Shown: positions 35,461 through 44,386, counted from the first letter of the stretch. The stretch: DNA of 64,000 bases from Oscillatoria salina IIICB1 (GCF_020144665.1 NZ_JAAHBQ010000009.1:37853-101852), one strand, 5' to 3'. Program-made: numbers and translations. Notes: generated from the sequence alone by a model not told the origin.

Positions 35461-38400
35461 ATGTCTAGCGTGCCAGTGGGCATTTTACATTCAAAAAACA
35501 CAACCGCAGCAATCGCGACGAATGCTCAATTAACCAATGCAGCACTCATGGCGATCGCAGAAATTAACCAAAATGGCGGTATATTAGGGCAACAGTTGCA
35601 ACCTGTGATTGCGGAAGGTATTTCTGCTGCTTGTTTAGCCAGAAAAGCTCAAAAGCTAATTACAGAAGAACAAGTAGCTACCGTGTTTGGTTGTGAAACT
35701 TCCGTCAGTCGCAAAGCAGTGAAACCAGTGTTTGAGGAATTAAATGCTCTGCTCTGGTATCCGGGATTTTATGAGGGTATGGAAAGCTCTCAAAATATTT
35801 TTTACACCGGCTCTTGTCCCAATCAACGAGTAGAGCCTGCTTTATCATGGCTCCGGGAAAATGGCAAACAAAGCTTTTTCCTCGTGGGCAGCGATTGCGT
35901 TTTATCCCAAGCCGCGAATAAAATTATTAAAGCTCAACTCAAACAACAAGGGATTACCGAAGTAGAGGAAGAATACGTTCGTTTAGAGATAACTGACTTT
36001 CAATCAGCGATCGCCGCGATCGAACGACAAAAACCTGATGTAGTGCTCAATAGCCTCACTGGCAGTCATTATCAAGCATTTTATCGCCAATGTTTTGCCT
36101 CAACTATCGATTTCCAAACAACGACGATTGTCGCGGTTAATTTAGACGAAACGGAACTCAAAAGTCTGGGGAAATATGCTGTTGGCACTTATGCTAGTCT
36201 GAGTTACTTATCAACATTAGAAACAGCCACAAATCAAAAATTTGTCCGGAAATGGCAGCAGGAATTTGGCAGCCTACCCACCGAAGCGATCGAAAGTGCC
36301 TATACCCAAGTATACTTGTGGAAACAAGCAGTAGAACTAGCTCAATCCTTTGCTCCAGAGCGAGTCAGAGCCGCAGCGATCGGTTCTCACTTCAACGCAC
36401 CGAGAGGTAGCGTACGCATCGAACCAAACAACCACGTCAGTAAAAGCTATCGTATCGGCAAAATCCTGCCCAATGCAGAAATAGAAATTCTCACTACAAG
36501 CCAAAAATTAATTAAACCTCTACCTTGGTTAGGAGTAGAAGAAGCCCAATTTAACGCTTCGGAAATAGTCATTGACTTACTTGCCGAAGTAAGCTTAGGC
36601 ATTCAGAAAGCAAGACAGCTAGAAGAAAAATCCCGCGAACTAGAAGCAACCCAAAAGCAATTAGAAAACGAAATCAAAGAGCGTCAGCGAGTCGCAGTAG
36701 CCTTACAAGAATCAGAATTAGAATTGCGATCGCTATTCGCCGCCATGAGCGAAATCGTCATGGTAAGAGATACTCAGGGGCGCTGTTTGAAAATTGCCCC
36801 AACTAATCCTACTCTTAAAGAGAAACCCGCATCTGAACTAACTGGCGATACCCTGCACAAAGTATTTCCCCCCGCTCAAGCAGATTTATTTTTAAGTTAT
36901 ATTCGCGAAGCGATCGAACAGCAACGTAGCATTAATTTTGAGTACAATCTCACGATCAAAAATCGAGAAGTTTGGTATGCTTGCAGTATCTCGCCGATTG
37001 ACGACGAATCAGTATTGTGGATAACCAGAGAAGTTACTGAACAAAAACAAGTAGAATCAGCCCTCCAACAAGCTAAATTAGAATTAGAACGGCAAGTAGC
37101 CGAACGAACTGCCGCTTTGAGAGAATCCAACGACCAACTCGTCGCTGAAGTAGTCGAACGTTACCAAGCCGAATCAGCACTGCGTGGAACCAAAGAGCAA
37201 CTACAAGCCGTTTTAGATGCAGTACCAGGAATAGTCTCTTGGATTAGCTCAGATTTACGCTACATCGAAGTTAACGAACAGTTAGCATCGATGTTTGATT
37301 TACCTCCAGAAGTATTCGTCGGTCAAGAAATTGGTTTCTTGGGTACTAGCTCCGAGTTTATCAACTTCATGCGATCGTTTTTTGCTAGTTCCTTGCAAGA
37401 AAGCTACCGAGAAGTAGAAGCAAACGTCCGTGGTGAAAGACGTACCTACTTAATCGTTGCCCAGAAGTATAACAACTCTCGCGCCGCTTTTACTGTTGGG
37501 ATTGATATTACCCAGCGTAAACGCGCCGAAGAAGCACTACGTCGGGCTAACGAACGCCTAGAAACTGTTTTAGAAGCAGTACCGGGAATCGTTTCTTGGA
37601 TTAGCTCAGATTTACGCTACATCGAAGTTAACCAACAGTTAGCATCGATGTTTGGTTTGCCTCCATCTGCCTTCGTCGGTCAAGAGATTGGGTTCTTGGG
37701 TACTAGCTCCGAGTTTACCGACTTCGTCGAAAACTTTTTCCAAAGTGCTACGAATGAAACTTACCGGGAGATCGAAGCAAGTGTTGATGGTGAAAAACAT
37801 ACTTTTTTAATCGTCGCTCAAAAGTACGATCGCGCTCAAGCTGCTTTCTTAATCGGTATCGATATTAGCGAACGCAAGCAAGCAGAAACTGATTTGCGGA
37901 TGGCAAACGAGCGCTTACACGCTGTTTTGGAAGCAGTACCAGGAATTGTTTCCTGGGTGAGTTCGGATTTACGCTATATCGAAGTAAACCGACACCTCGC
38001 CTCAATTTTTAAGCTATCTCCCCAAGATTTTGTCGGTCAAGAAATTGGCTTTTTAGGCACTAGCTCAGAATTTAGTGACTTTGTGCGCTCGTTTTTTGCC
38101 AGTCCCCCACAAGATGCTTTTCGGGAAATTTCGGCACGAGTTAATGGCATCGAGCGCAATTATTTAATTGTTGCCCAAAAATACGATCGCGGTAAGGCTG
38201 CTTTTTTAATCGGTATCGATATTACCGAACGCCACAAAGCCCTTGACGGACTGAGAAATGCTGAAGCTAAATATCGCAATATTTTTGAAAATGCAGTTGA
38301 AGGAATTTTTCAAAGCAGCCCAGATGGATATTTTCTTGATGCTAATCCCGCTTTGGCAAGAATTTATGGCTATGACTCACCTCAACAACTTATTGCCAAG

Positions 38401-40224
38401 GTAACTAATATTTCTGAGCAAGTTTACATTGACCCGCTTCGTCGCCAAGAATTTGTCCAATTATTAGCTGATGTTGGTCGTGTAGTTGGCTTTGAATCCC
38501 AAATTTATCGTCGTGATGGTAGTTTGAGATGGATTTCGGAAAATGCTCGTGCTATTCATGACGAGTATGGAAATCTACTTTATTACGAAGGAACTGTTGA
38601 AGATATTACTGAACGGAAAGAGGCTGAGGAAGCTTTAAAGAAGTTCAATGAACAGTTAGAAATTATTGTCGAACAACGCACGGCGGCTTTGAAAGAAGCA
38701 AATCATCAATTGGTGAGAGAAGTTGCCGAACGCAGGCGGATTGAAACCGCTCTCAGAGACTCGGAAGCTGGGCTGCGGGCTTTGTTTGCTTCGATGACTG
38801 ATGTGATTACTGTTTTTGATTCTCAAGGATGTTATGTGAAAATTGTCTCGACTAATTCTGAGGTGTTGTACAGTCCGACTGCGGAATTAATCGGTAAAAG
38901 CGTTTACGAAGTTTTGCCTCGTCAACAAGCTGATTTGTTTGTCAAAATTATTCAGGAAGTTATCCAAACAGGACAAACTGTCAACATTGAATATAATCTT
39001 CCCATCCGCGAAGGAGCGCATTGTCAAGGTGCAGGCGGACATGGATGTATTATCGCAGAAGATGAGCAGGAAGAATTTGCTTCTCTCAAGACTAAAGAAG
39101 TTTGGTTTGCTGCGAGTGTCTCACCAATGCCGGAAAATCGCGTTATTTGGGTAGCACGAGATACCACCGAACGCAAGCGGGTACTGGATGCGCTGCAAAA
39201 AGCTGAAGAGAAGTATCGTGGTATTTTTGAGAATACCGCAGAAGGTATTTTCCAAACTACACCCGCCGGACATTGTATTAGTGCTAATCCAGCTTTGGTG
39301 CGAATGTATGGTTATAATTCGGCGGAAGAGGTGACAGGGAATTTAACTGATGTTAGCAATCAGTTATATGTTGACCCTCAACGTCGTCAGGAGTTTGTGG
39401 AGGCGATTGAAAGGTATGGCAAGGTGACAAATTTTGAGTCGCAAGTGTATCGTAAGGATGGCAGGATTATTTGGACTTCTGAGAATGCCCGTGCGGTTCG
39501 TAATGGAAGCGGGGAAGTAGTTTACTATGAAGGTACGGTTGCTGATATTACTCAACGCAAACGTAGTGAAGAAGCTTTGCGTGCAGAACAAGAAAAATCC
39601 GAACAATTGTTATTAAATATTTTGCCCCAGGCGATCGCTACTCAGTTGAAACAAAACCAATCTAGCATTGCGGAACGTTTTGAGAGTGCGACGATTCTCT
39701 TTGCTGATATTGTTGATTTTACTGGACTTTCGGCTCGCGTCTCGCCGACAGAATTGGTTGATTTTCTCAACGAAATCTTTTCTTGTTTCGATAAACTCGC
39801 GGAGCGCCACGGACTGGAAAAAATTAAGACAATCGGCGATGCTTATATGGTAGCAGCAGGTATCCCGATGCCGATTCCCAATCATGCTCGCGCGATCGCC
39901 GAAATGGCTTTGGATATGCAACGGGAAATGGCTAATTTTAAGCGTTCTGATGGTAAACCTTTTAATCTCCGTATCGGTATTCATACAGGTCCGGTGGTAG
40001 CTGGAGTGATTGGCATTAAAAAGTTTGCTTACGACCTGTGGGGTGATACTGTTAATGTGGCTTCGCGCATGGAATCTCAAGGTACTGCTAGCCGGATTCA
40101 ATGTACGGAGTCTACTTATCGTTTATTAGAGGATGAGTATTTATTTATCAAGCGTGGCATCATTTACGTTAAAGGTAAGGGGGAAATGGTGACTTATTGG
40201 CTGACAGGGAAAAAATATGCTTGA
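35461..40224 (+). CDS. Adenylate cyclase with cytosolic UrtA/AmiC-like binding domain and seven PAS units
   Basis: A 1587-residue protein from ATG 35461 (a TTG at 35404 would add 19). Residues about 4-370 match the urea/amide-type periplasmic-binding fold of UrtA, FmdD and AmiC (VPVGILHS, FGCETSVSRKAVKPVFEELN, FYTGSCPNQR, NKIIKAQLKQQG). There is no signal peptide and no membrane helix before the PAS region, so it should be cytosolic, like AmiC. PAS units lie at about 425-527, 578-685, 698-806, 819-924, 936-1052, 1100-1236 and 1250-1365; the second to fourth are near-identical. The class III cyclase domain (1405-1570) has metal Asp1416 and Asp1460, adenine-selecting Lys1456 (KIKTIGDAYM) and Asp1525 (YDLWGDTVN), and Asn1532/Arg1536. 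It should make cAMP. Confidence 0.87.
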   Translation: MSSVPVGILHSKNTTAAIATNAQLTNAALMAIAEINQNGGILGQQLQPVIAEGISAACLARKAQKLITEEQVATVFGCETSVSRKAVKPVFEELNALLWYPGFYEGMESSQNIFYTGSCPNQRVEPALSWLRENGKQSFFLVGSDCVLSQAANKIIKAQLKQQGITEVEEEYVRLEITDFQSAIAAIERQKPDVVLNSLTGSHYQAFYRQCFASTIDFQTTTIVAVNLDETELKSLGKYAVGTYASLSYLSTLETATNQKFVRKWQQEFGSLPTEAIESAYTQVYLWKQAVELAQSFAPERVRAAAIGSHFNAPRGSVRIEPNNHVSKSYRIGKILPNAEIEILTTSQKLIKPLPWLGVEEAQFNASEIVIDLLAEVSLGIQKARQLEEKSRELEATQKQLENEIKERQRVAVALQESELELRSLFAAMSEIVMVRDTQGRCLKIAPTNPTLKEKPASELTGDTLHKVFPPAQADLFLSYIREAIEQQRSINFEYNLTIKNREVWYACSISPIDDESVLWITREVTEQKQVESALQQAKLELERQVAERTAALRESNDQLVAEVVERYQAESALRGTKEQLQAVLDAVPGIVSWISSDLRYIEVNEQLASMFDLPPEVFVGQEIGFLGTSSEFINFMRSFFASSLQESYREVEANVRGERRTYLIVAQKYNNSRAAFTVGIDITQRKRAEEALRRANERLETVLEAVPGIVSWISSDLRYIEVNQQLASMFGLPPSAFVGQEIGFLGTSSEFTDFVENFFQSATNETYREIEASVDGEKHTFLIVAQKYDRAQAAFLIGIDISERKQAETDLRMANERLHAVLEAVPGIVSWVSSDLRYIEVNRHLASIFKLSPQDFVGQEIGFLGTSSEFSDFVRSFFASPPQDAFREISARVNGIERNYLIVAQKYDRGKAAFLIGIDITERHKALDGLRNAEAKYRNIFENAVEGIFQSSPDGYFLDANPALARIYGYDSPQQLIAKVTNISEQVYIDPLRRQEFVQLLADVGRVVGFESQIYRRDGSLRWISENARAIHDEYGNLLYYEGTVEDITERKEAEEALKKFNEQLEIIVEQRTAALKEANHQLVREVAERRRIETALRDSEAGLRALFASMTDVITVFDSQGCYVKIVSTNSEVLYSPTAELIGKSVYEVLPRQQADLFVKIIQEVIQTGQTVNIEYNLPIREGAHCQGAGGHGCIIAEDEQEEFASLKTKEVWFAASVSPMPENRVIWVARDTTERKRVLDALQKAEEKYRGIFENTAEGIFQTTPAGHCISANPALVRMYGYNSAEEVTGNLTDVSNQLYVDPQRRQEFVEAIERYGKVTNFESQVYRKDGRIIWTSENARAVRNGSGEVVYYEGTVADITQRKRSEEALRAEQEKSEQLLLNILPQAIATQLKQNQSSIAERFESATILFADIVDFTGLSARVSPTELVDFLNEIFSCFDKLAERHGLEKIKTIGDAYMVAAGIPMPIPNHARAIAEMALDMQREMANFKRSDGKPFNLRIGIHTGPVVAGVIGIKKFAYDLWGDTVNVASRMESQGTASRIQCTESTYRLLEDEYLFIKRGIIYVKGKGEMVTYWLTGKKYA

Positions 40225-40225
40225 T

Positions 40226-40325
40226 TGGGGATTGGGGATTAGGGACTGGGTTCAGTTATCAGTTTATACTCTAATTCCCCCTTGTCCTCCCCCTCTCCCT
40301 TGTCCCCCAATTTCCCAGTCCCCAA
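40226..40325. repeat. G-rich/C-rich heptad repeat pair between cyclase and murE
   Basis: After the cyclase stop come GGGGATT and GGGGACT units, a short AT stretch, and then C-rich text (CCCCCTTGTCC, CCCAGTCCCC) that is roughly the inverse complement. The two arms could form a long imperfect hairpin between the convergent cyclase and murE genes. Confidence 0.6.
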
Positions 40326-40327
40326 AC

Positions 40328-41815
40328 CTATTTTAGAAGTTTTAAGGCTTCTCTGGCTTGTTCGCGATCGCTAAAATGGATTTTTTCTGTACCGAGAATT
40401 TGATAGTCTTCGTGACCTTTTCCGGCGATAATAACTCCATCTCCCGGTTGAGCATTTTCAATTGCTTGCTGAATTGCAGTCGCCCGATCGCCGATTACAA
40501 TTGGTTCGATTGAGTCGGGTATTCCTGCTAAAATATCTGCTAAAATCTTCTCTGGGTCTTCTGTCCGGGGATTATCGGAAGTTACTACCGCTACATCAGC
40601 TAACTCAGCCGCTATTTTACCCATTAAAGGACGTTTCGTGCGATCGCGATCGCCTCCACAACCAAATACACAAATCATTTTACCCTCAATAAACGGTCTA
40701 GCGGCTTTCAGCAAATTTTCTAAACTATCAGGTGTATGAGCATAATCGACAATCACACTAATATCCTGTGTAGAATCAATTTGTACCCTTTCCATGCGTC
40801 CCGGTACACCAGGAAATTCCGGTACAAACTTAACAATTGTCTCTAAATCCAATCCTAAACTTAAAGTTGCCCCAACTGCTGCCAAAAGATTCGCTAAATT
40901 AAATTGTCCCACCAAAGGAGAACGAAAATCAGCTTCCCCGGCTGGTGTATGAATCTTACCACTAACACCATTCGCCTCATAAGTTAAATCACTCAGCCAC
41001 AAATCCGCAGCGCGATCGCTAATACTATAACTCCAAGCTTGCTCAGAATCTAGTTGCGCCAAGATACGTTTTCCATAAGAATCGTCGAAATTGGCGATCG
41101 CCCGACCTTTGAGATAATCTGTACTAAATAGCAAAGCTTTAGCCAGAAAATAATCCTCCATATCCTTATGAAAATCAAGGTGATCTTGGGTAAGATTAGT
41201 AAATACCGCCACCTCAAACGGACAATCCAACACCCGACCTTGAGCAAGAGCGTGAGAACTAACTTCCATTACCGCATATTCCGTACCAGCTTCCAATGCT
41301 GCGGCTAACTGTTGTTGCAACTCCACCGCAAAAGGTGTAGTGTGAACAGCAGTTTGGTTGTAACCTTGCCAACGAGCATAAAGAGTACCCAAAAGTGCCG
41401 TCGCTTGTCCAGATTTCGCCAACAGAAACTCAATCAAATGACTCGTAGTCGTCTTACCATTCGTCCCCGTTACCCCCACCATCTTTAAACTTTGCGCGGG
41501 ATAGCCATAAAAAGCCCCAGCCACCTTAGCACAAGCTTGAACAATATCAGCAACCGGAATTACGCAAACATCAGATGTAGGTGGTTTTTTTTCCGCCGCT
41601 TGGGGAGTTATAATAGCAGCGATCGCACCACTATTAAGCGCACTTTGCCAAAACTCTCCCCCATCAACCCGCGTCCCCGGCATTCCAATAAATACATCTC
41701 CAGCCTTACAAGCGTGAGAATTCGTACAAAGCCCTTTAACTTCCTTATCCAAAGCCAAATGTTCGCTTATTTCAGGCATTCCCGGAACTTTTGCTAACAA
41801 CTCGCGTAGCTTCAT
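40328..41815 (-). CDS. murE: UDP-N-acetylmuramoyl-tripeptide synthetase
   Basis: A 495-residue Mur ligase. The ATP loop is VGVTGTNGKTTTSHLIEFLL, followed by HTTPFAVELQ-type substrate contacts, EVSSHALAQGRV, and FTNLTQDHLDFHKDMEDYF. The C-terminal CFGCGGDRDRTKRPLMG and the specificity motif DNPRTEDP are those of enzymes adding meso-diaminopimelate to UDP-MurNAc-L-Ala-D-Glu. This is cytosolic peptidoglycan precursor synthesis. No other mur gene is adjacent. Confidence 0.95.
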   Translation of the reverse strand: MKLRELLAKVPGMPEISEHLALDKEVKGLCTNSHACKAGDVFIGMPGTRVDGGEFWQSALNSGAIAAIITPQAAEKKPPTSDVCVIPVADIVQACAKVAGAFYGYPAQSLKMVGVTGTNGKTTTSHLIEFLLAKSGQATALLGTLYARWQGYNQTAVHTTPFAVELQQQLAAALEAGTEYAVMEVSSHALAQGRVLDCPFEVAVFTNLTQDHLDFHKDMEDYFLAKALLFSTDYLKGRAIANFDDSYGKRILAQLDSEQAWSYSISDRAADLWLSDLTYEANGVSGKIHTPAGEADFRSPLVGQFNLANLLAAVGATLSLGLDLETIVKFVPEFPGVPGRMERVQIDSTQDISVIVDYAHTPDSLENLLKAARPFIEGKMICVFGCGGDRDRTKRPLMGKIAAELADVAVVTSDNPRTEDPEKILADILAGIPDSIEPIVIGDRATAIQQAIENAQPGDGVIIAGKGHEDYQILGTEKIHFSDREQAREALKLLK

Positions 41816-41876
41816 AATTATCTAGTCCTCACAAATAATCAAAAATATAGCTACTTTATCCAGATAATGCTACCAC

Positions 41877-42055
41877 TCAATTCAAATTTAGCTGCTCATC
41901 AAACACTCTTAGCGCCTTTCTTTGTGTCTTAGCGCTACTCTGCGAGAACAGCTAACGCCGAATGCGAGAACCCAAAAAAGCCAACTATTAAGTATACAAA
42001 AATATTCGATCCCTCAGAAAATCAATTAAACTTTTTGCTTCATTCCCGCGCGAAA
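41877..42055. repeat. Diverged copy of the 3' end and downstream flank of the DUF3754 gene
   Basis: This stretch matches the 122-bp repeat cluster at 44387-44690: TCAAATTTAGCTGCTCATCAAAC, CTTAGCGCC, TCTGCGAGAAC, then TTAAGTATACAAAAATAT followed by CGATCCC and CAATTAAACTTTT. The last 57 bp correspond to the final codons of the DUF3754 protein (SLID..RDRIFLYT on the minus strand). It is therefore a fragment of that gene's end, in the same orientation, 2.6 kb away. It occupies much of the 385-bp gap after murE. Confidence 0.7.
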
Positions 42056-42080
42056 AATAATCTAGCAACCAATTAGGTAG

Positions 42081-42109
42081 TTGACAAAAAAAATGAAATA
42101 GGATAAAAA
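42081..42109 (+). promoter_or_regulatory. Predicted sigma70-type promoter of the SMR pair
   Basis: TTGACA at 42081-42086, a 17-base spacer, and TAAAAA at 42104-42109. Transcription would begin near 42116, just before the structured-looking leader. Confidence 0.5.
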
Positions 42110-42115
42110 CTGAGA

Positions 42116-42190
42116 GAGCGCTTTCTAGATGCCAAGAGTTTGGTGGAAACCGAGGGTTCAAACTTACAAAAAAAGTTCCGGGAGTTAGGG
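42116..42190 (+). promoter_or_regulatory. Candidate ykkC-like (guanidine-type) leader RNA before SMR genes
   Basis: The leader contains, in order, CTAG followed by a G..CC step, a short hairpin (GCCAA with TTGGT), CCGAG, an A-rich loop between AACTT and AAGTT, and CCGGGAG. The order CUAG, CCGAG, AAAAG, CCGGGAG recalls class I ykkC riboswitches, which often control SMR exporters of guanidinium. Parts of the consensus are missing or shortened, so this is a weak match by eye. Confidence 0.3.
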
Positions 42191-42200
42191 AGTTTAAGAT

Positions 42201-42557
42201 ATGCTAGGTTGGATTTATTTAATTTTAGCGATCGCTCTAGAAACTGCTGGCACTATTTGCGTGAAATTATCAGAAAATTTTACTCTTATCTGGCCTTCTA
42301 TATTTATCTTTGTATTTTACGGCATCAGTTTCATTGTTTTCTTACCTTTATCTTACAAAAGTATTGAACCTAGCGTTGTCTATGCTGTTTGGGCTGGTTT
42401 GGGGGCAGTATTTGTAACTTTGATTGGAGTTTTTGCCATGCACGAATCAATTACTTTTCTCCAATGCGTCGCCATCGCAATGATAATTATTGGGGTTATT
42501 AGCTTGAAGCTAAATCAAAAACCTCCAACTGAAGAAGTTAAAAACAACACCGAATAA
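42201..42557 (+). CDS. SMR family transporter subunit with conserved Glu14
   Basis: A 118-residue small multidrug resistance protein with four membrane helices. It has Glu14 in IALETAGTICVKLS, at the same position as the essential proton/substrate Glu14 of EmrE, and Trp64 in YAVWAGLGA (Trp63 of EmrE). The family exports cationic compounds or guanidinium in exchange for protons and works as an antiparallel dimer. It is two bases upstream of a paralogue that lacks both residues, so the pair probably forms a heterodimer. Confidence 0.88.
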   Translation: MLGWIYLILAIALETAGTICVKLSENFTLIWPSIFIFVFYGISFIVFLPLSYKSIEPSVVYAVWAGLGAVFVTLIGVFAMHESITFLQCVAIAMIIIGVISLKLNQKPPTEEVKNNTE

Positions 42558-42559
42558 TT

Positions 42560-42871
42560 ATGGATTGGGTTTTCTTAATTTTGTCAAGTTTATGCACCGT
42601 TGCAGCCTTTACTTTTCTCAGGCTATCTGAAAACTTTACCAAAATATATCCTTCAATTTTAACTTTTTTATTTATCGCCTTAAATATAGTTTTTTTCTCG
42701 TTAGCCATCCAAACTATAGATCTAGGTATTGCCTATACAGCCGCTTGTGGTTTAGGAACTTTACTAACTACTAGCACCAGTATAATCTGGTTTGCTGAAT
42801 CGGCAGATTTTGTAAAAATCATGGCGATTATTGTCATAGTTTTAGGGGTAGCTTTACTTAAAATCACTTGA
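42560..42871 (+). CDS. SMR family partner subunit lacking the catalytic Glu
   Basis: A 103-residue four-helix SMR protein. It aligns with its upstream neighbour (LILSSLCTVAAFTFLRLSENFT against LILAIALETAGTICVKLSENFT), but Thr13 replaces Glu14, and YTAACGLG replaces YAVWAGLG so that the Trp is also lost. Two-gene SMR systems such as EbrAB or MdtIJ need both subunits. Here the second subunit seems to be structural. Start is ATG two bases after the upstream stop. It is convergent with the GNAT gene. Confidence 0.85.
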   Translation: MDWVFLILSSLCTVAAFTFLRLSENFTKIYPSILTFLFIALNIVFFSLAIQTIDLGIAYTAACGLGTLLTTSTSIIWFAESADFVKIMAIIVIVLGVALLKIT

Positions 42872-42933
42872 GAGATAAACGATTAATTTTTCCTGTTTAT
42901 TTCCTCTGACCACAAACGGCTGAAATCAAAAAA

Positions 42934-43446
42934 TTAAAGATGTTTATACATTGGAATAATTACTGCTTTTTCCGTATCAGTAGATTCAACAGTAGGATCG
43001 GAAAGTGGCGCTCCTATTTGCAAAAAACCATACTTTTTAAACAGGTTAAAATTGCGAGGAAGAATAGCCACCAACAAAGTACAAGCGTTGTGTTCTCTTG
43101 CCAAATTGCTAGCAGAATAAATAATTTTGCTAAAAGGAATTTTACCTCGCTTTTCTTTAAGTAAAACGAGACGCGACATTTCGCATACTTTGTTGGGATT
43201 GAACTGCTTGAGATTAAAACCAGTTTCCTCTATTGGTAGTCCTAAAGAGTCGTTAGGAAATACAATTCTGTAAGTTCCAATCATAAACTTAGAATCCCGA
43301 ATCTGCATATAAACTGAGAACCGATCGTAATCGTCAGGTATCTGCATCCCATACAAATTTAGTTCGTGATGAAAGATATCCACTTGCATTTGGTGGCAGT
43401 GGTTTAATTGCTCGGAAAGATTAACCTGTTGAATAAAAATAGTCAT
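42934..43446 (-). CDS. GNAT-fold acyltransferase of the LuxI/FeeM autoinducer-synthase-like group
   Basis: A 170-residue protein. The region PDDYDRFSVYMQIRDSKFM followed by IGTYRIVFP and CEMSRLVLL matches the LuxI-type layout: acidic residues at Asp38-Asp41, Arg60, and the Glu89-x-x-Arg92 pair, which in LuxI-family enzymes bind the amino donor. The tail has a normal GNAT end (LLVAILPRNFNLFKKYGFLQ). LuxI makes acyl-homoserine lactones and FeeM makes N-acyl amino acids; the product here is unknown. It is six bases downstream of a methyltransferase gene on the same strand, so the two likely act together. Confidence 0.65.
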   Translation of the reverse strand: MTIFIQQVNLSEQLNHCHQMQVDIFHHELNLYGMQIPDDYDRFSVYMQIRDSKFMIGTYRIVFPNDSLGLPIEETGFNLKQFNPNKVCEMSRLVLLKEKRGKIPFSKIIYSASNLAREHNACTLLVAILPRNFNLFKKYGFLQIGAPLSDPTVESTDTEKAVIIPMYKHL

Positions 43447-43452
43447 TGAATG

Positions 43453-44178
43453 TTACTGCTTTTGATAAACTGCAAAGCTATTGCCCTTACTTGTACCTTG
43501 CAAATAAAATCCTGCTTCACTTAACATCTTCTGAGAAATCTCTGGCTTAAAACAGGTAAATAATAATTGTTGTTGAGCCAAAAGTTTTCCATCTTTTTTA
43601 AAGAAATAATGCTTTTTAAAAGTATGATATTGACTGGTATCTTCTTCTTCCTCTATAAACTGAGAATAAACAATTTCTCCAGGCAAGGATTTTTCAAAGT
43701 CTTCGTGGGGTTTTTGCAGGTGTAATAATAATAATCCTCCTGGTCTTAAGTGGCGAGCTAAATTTATCAACCCCTGACGATTAGGTTCAATGTTGGGAAC
43801 GTGACCTCCAAATTCCCAGCGATCGCCTAAATCGAGAATTCCCCACACTCCTCCATTAGATATAGCAGCATCGAAATTTCTCTTCAAGTTCATTGTTACT
43901 ACATTGGCTTCAATCAATACAGCTTTGTTTCCCAAGCGTTTCCTCGCAATCTCAAGCATGGATGGTGTAAAGTCAACTCCTGTAAACTTGCACCTTGGAT
44001 CGATCTCAATGTACTTTTCTGCTAACAGTCCAGTTCCTACACCTAACTCAAGAACCTCACGACCATTACCGATAATTGAAAGTGCTTCGTTAGCTAAGTA
44101 ATCGAAGTCGTAGTAGCCAGAAGTTATCCATAGGTCGTAATATTTAGTAATACTTGTATATTGATTGATCATTTTCAT
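43453..44178 (-). CDS. Class I SAM-dependent methyltransferase
   Basis: A 241-residue protein with the SAM-binding motif EVLELGVGTGLLAEKYIEID (about residues 39-58), an acidic strand end in FTGVDFTPSMLEIARKRL, and DAAISNGGVWGIL as motif II. The N-terminal QYTSITKYYDLWITSGYYDF is typical of small-molecule methyltransferases of this class. The substrate is unknown. It forms a two-gene operon with the LuxI/FeeM-like synthase and could methylate its product or precursor. Confidence 0.75.
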   Translation of the reverse strand: MKMINQYTSITKYYDLWITSGYYDFDYLANEALSIIGNGREVLELGVGTGLLAEKYIEIDPRCKFTGVDFTPSMLEIARKRLGNKAVLIEANVVTMNLKRNFDAAISNGGVWGILDLGDRWEFGGHVPNIEPNRQGLINLARHLRPGGLLLLHLQKPHEDFEKSLPGEIVYSQFIEEEEDTSQYHTFKKHYFFKKDGKLLAQQQLLFTCFKPEISQKMLSEAGFYLQGTSKGNSFAVYQKQ

Positions 44179-44386
44179 TTCTTGGAAAAACGCTTTTTAA
44201 TTCGTTGTTTTTAACTAATTTTGTAGTCCCGACTATACTGGCGGGTAATCTATGCTGCATTTTCGCATACAATCGGGACTTTTGCTCCCTGTTATTAAAG
44301 TAATTTATATATTTTCTTAAATAACTAAAAAATTTTGATTCTATTCCTCGTGGAGTTCTCAATACGACAACCCAAAATGCCAAAGT

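Noticed and set aside
36900..40101. Long minus-strand frames inside the cyclase
   Set aside because: They are antisense shadows of a clearly coding gene with intact domains.
42150..42165. GGTTCAAAC resembling a tRNA T-loop
   Set aside because: No flanking T-stem, anticodon arm or acceptor stem could be drawn.
42140..42367. A 75-codon plus-strand frame through the leader and start of the first SMR gene
   Set aside because: It overlaps the well-supported SMR gene in another frame.
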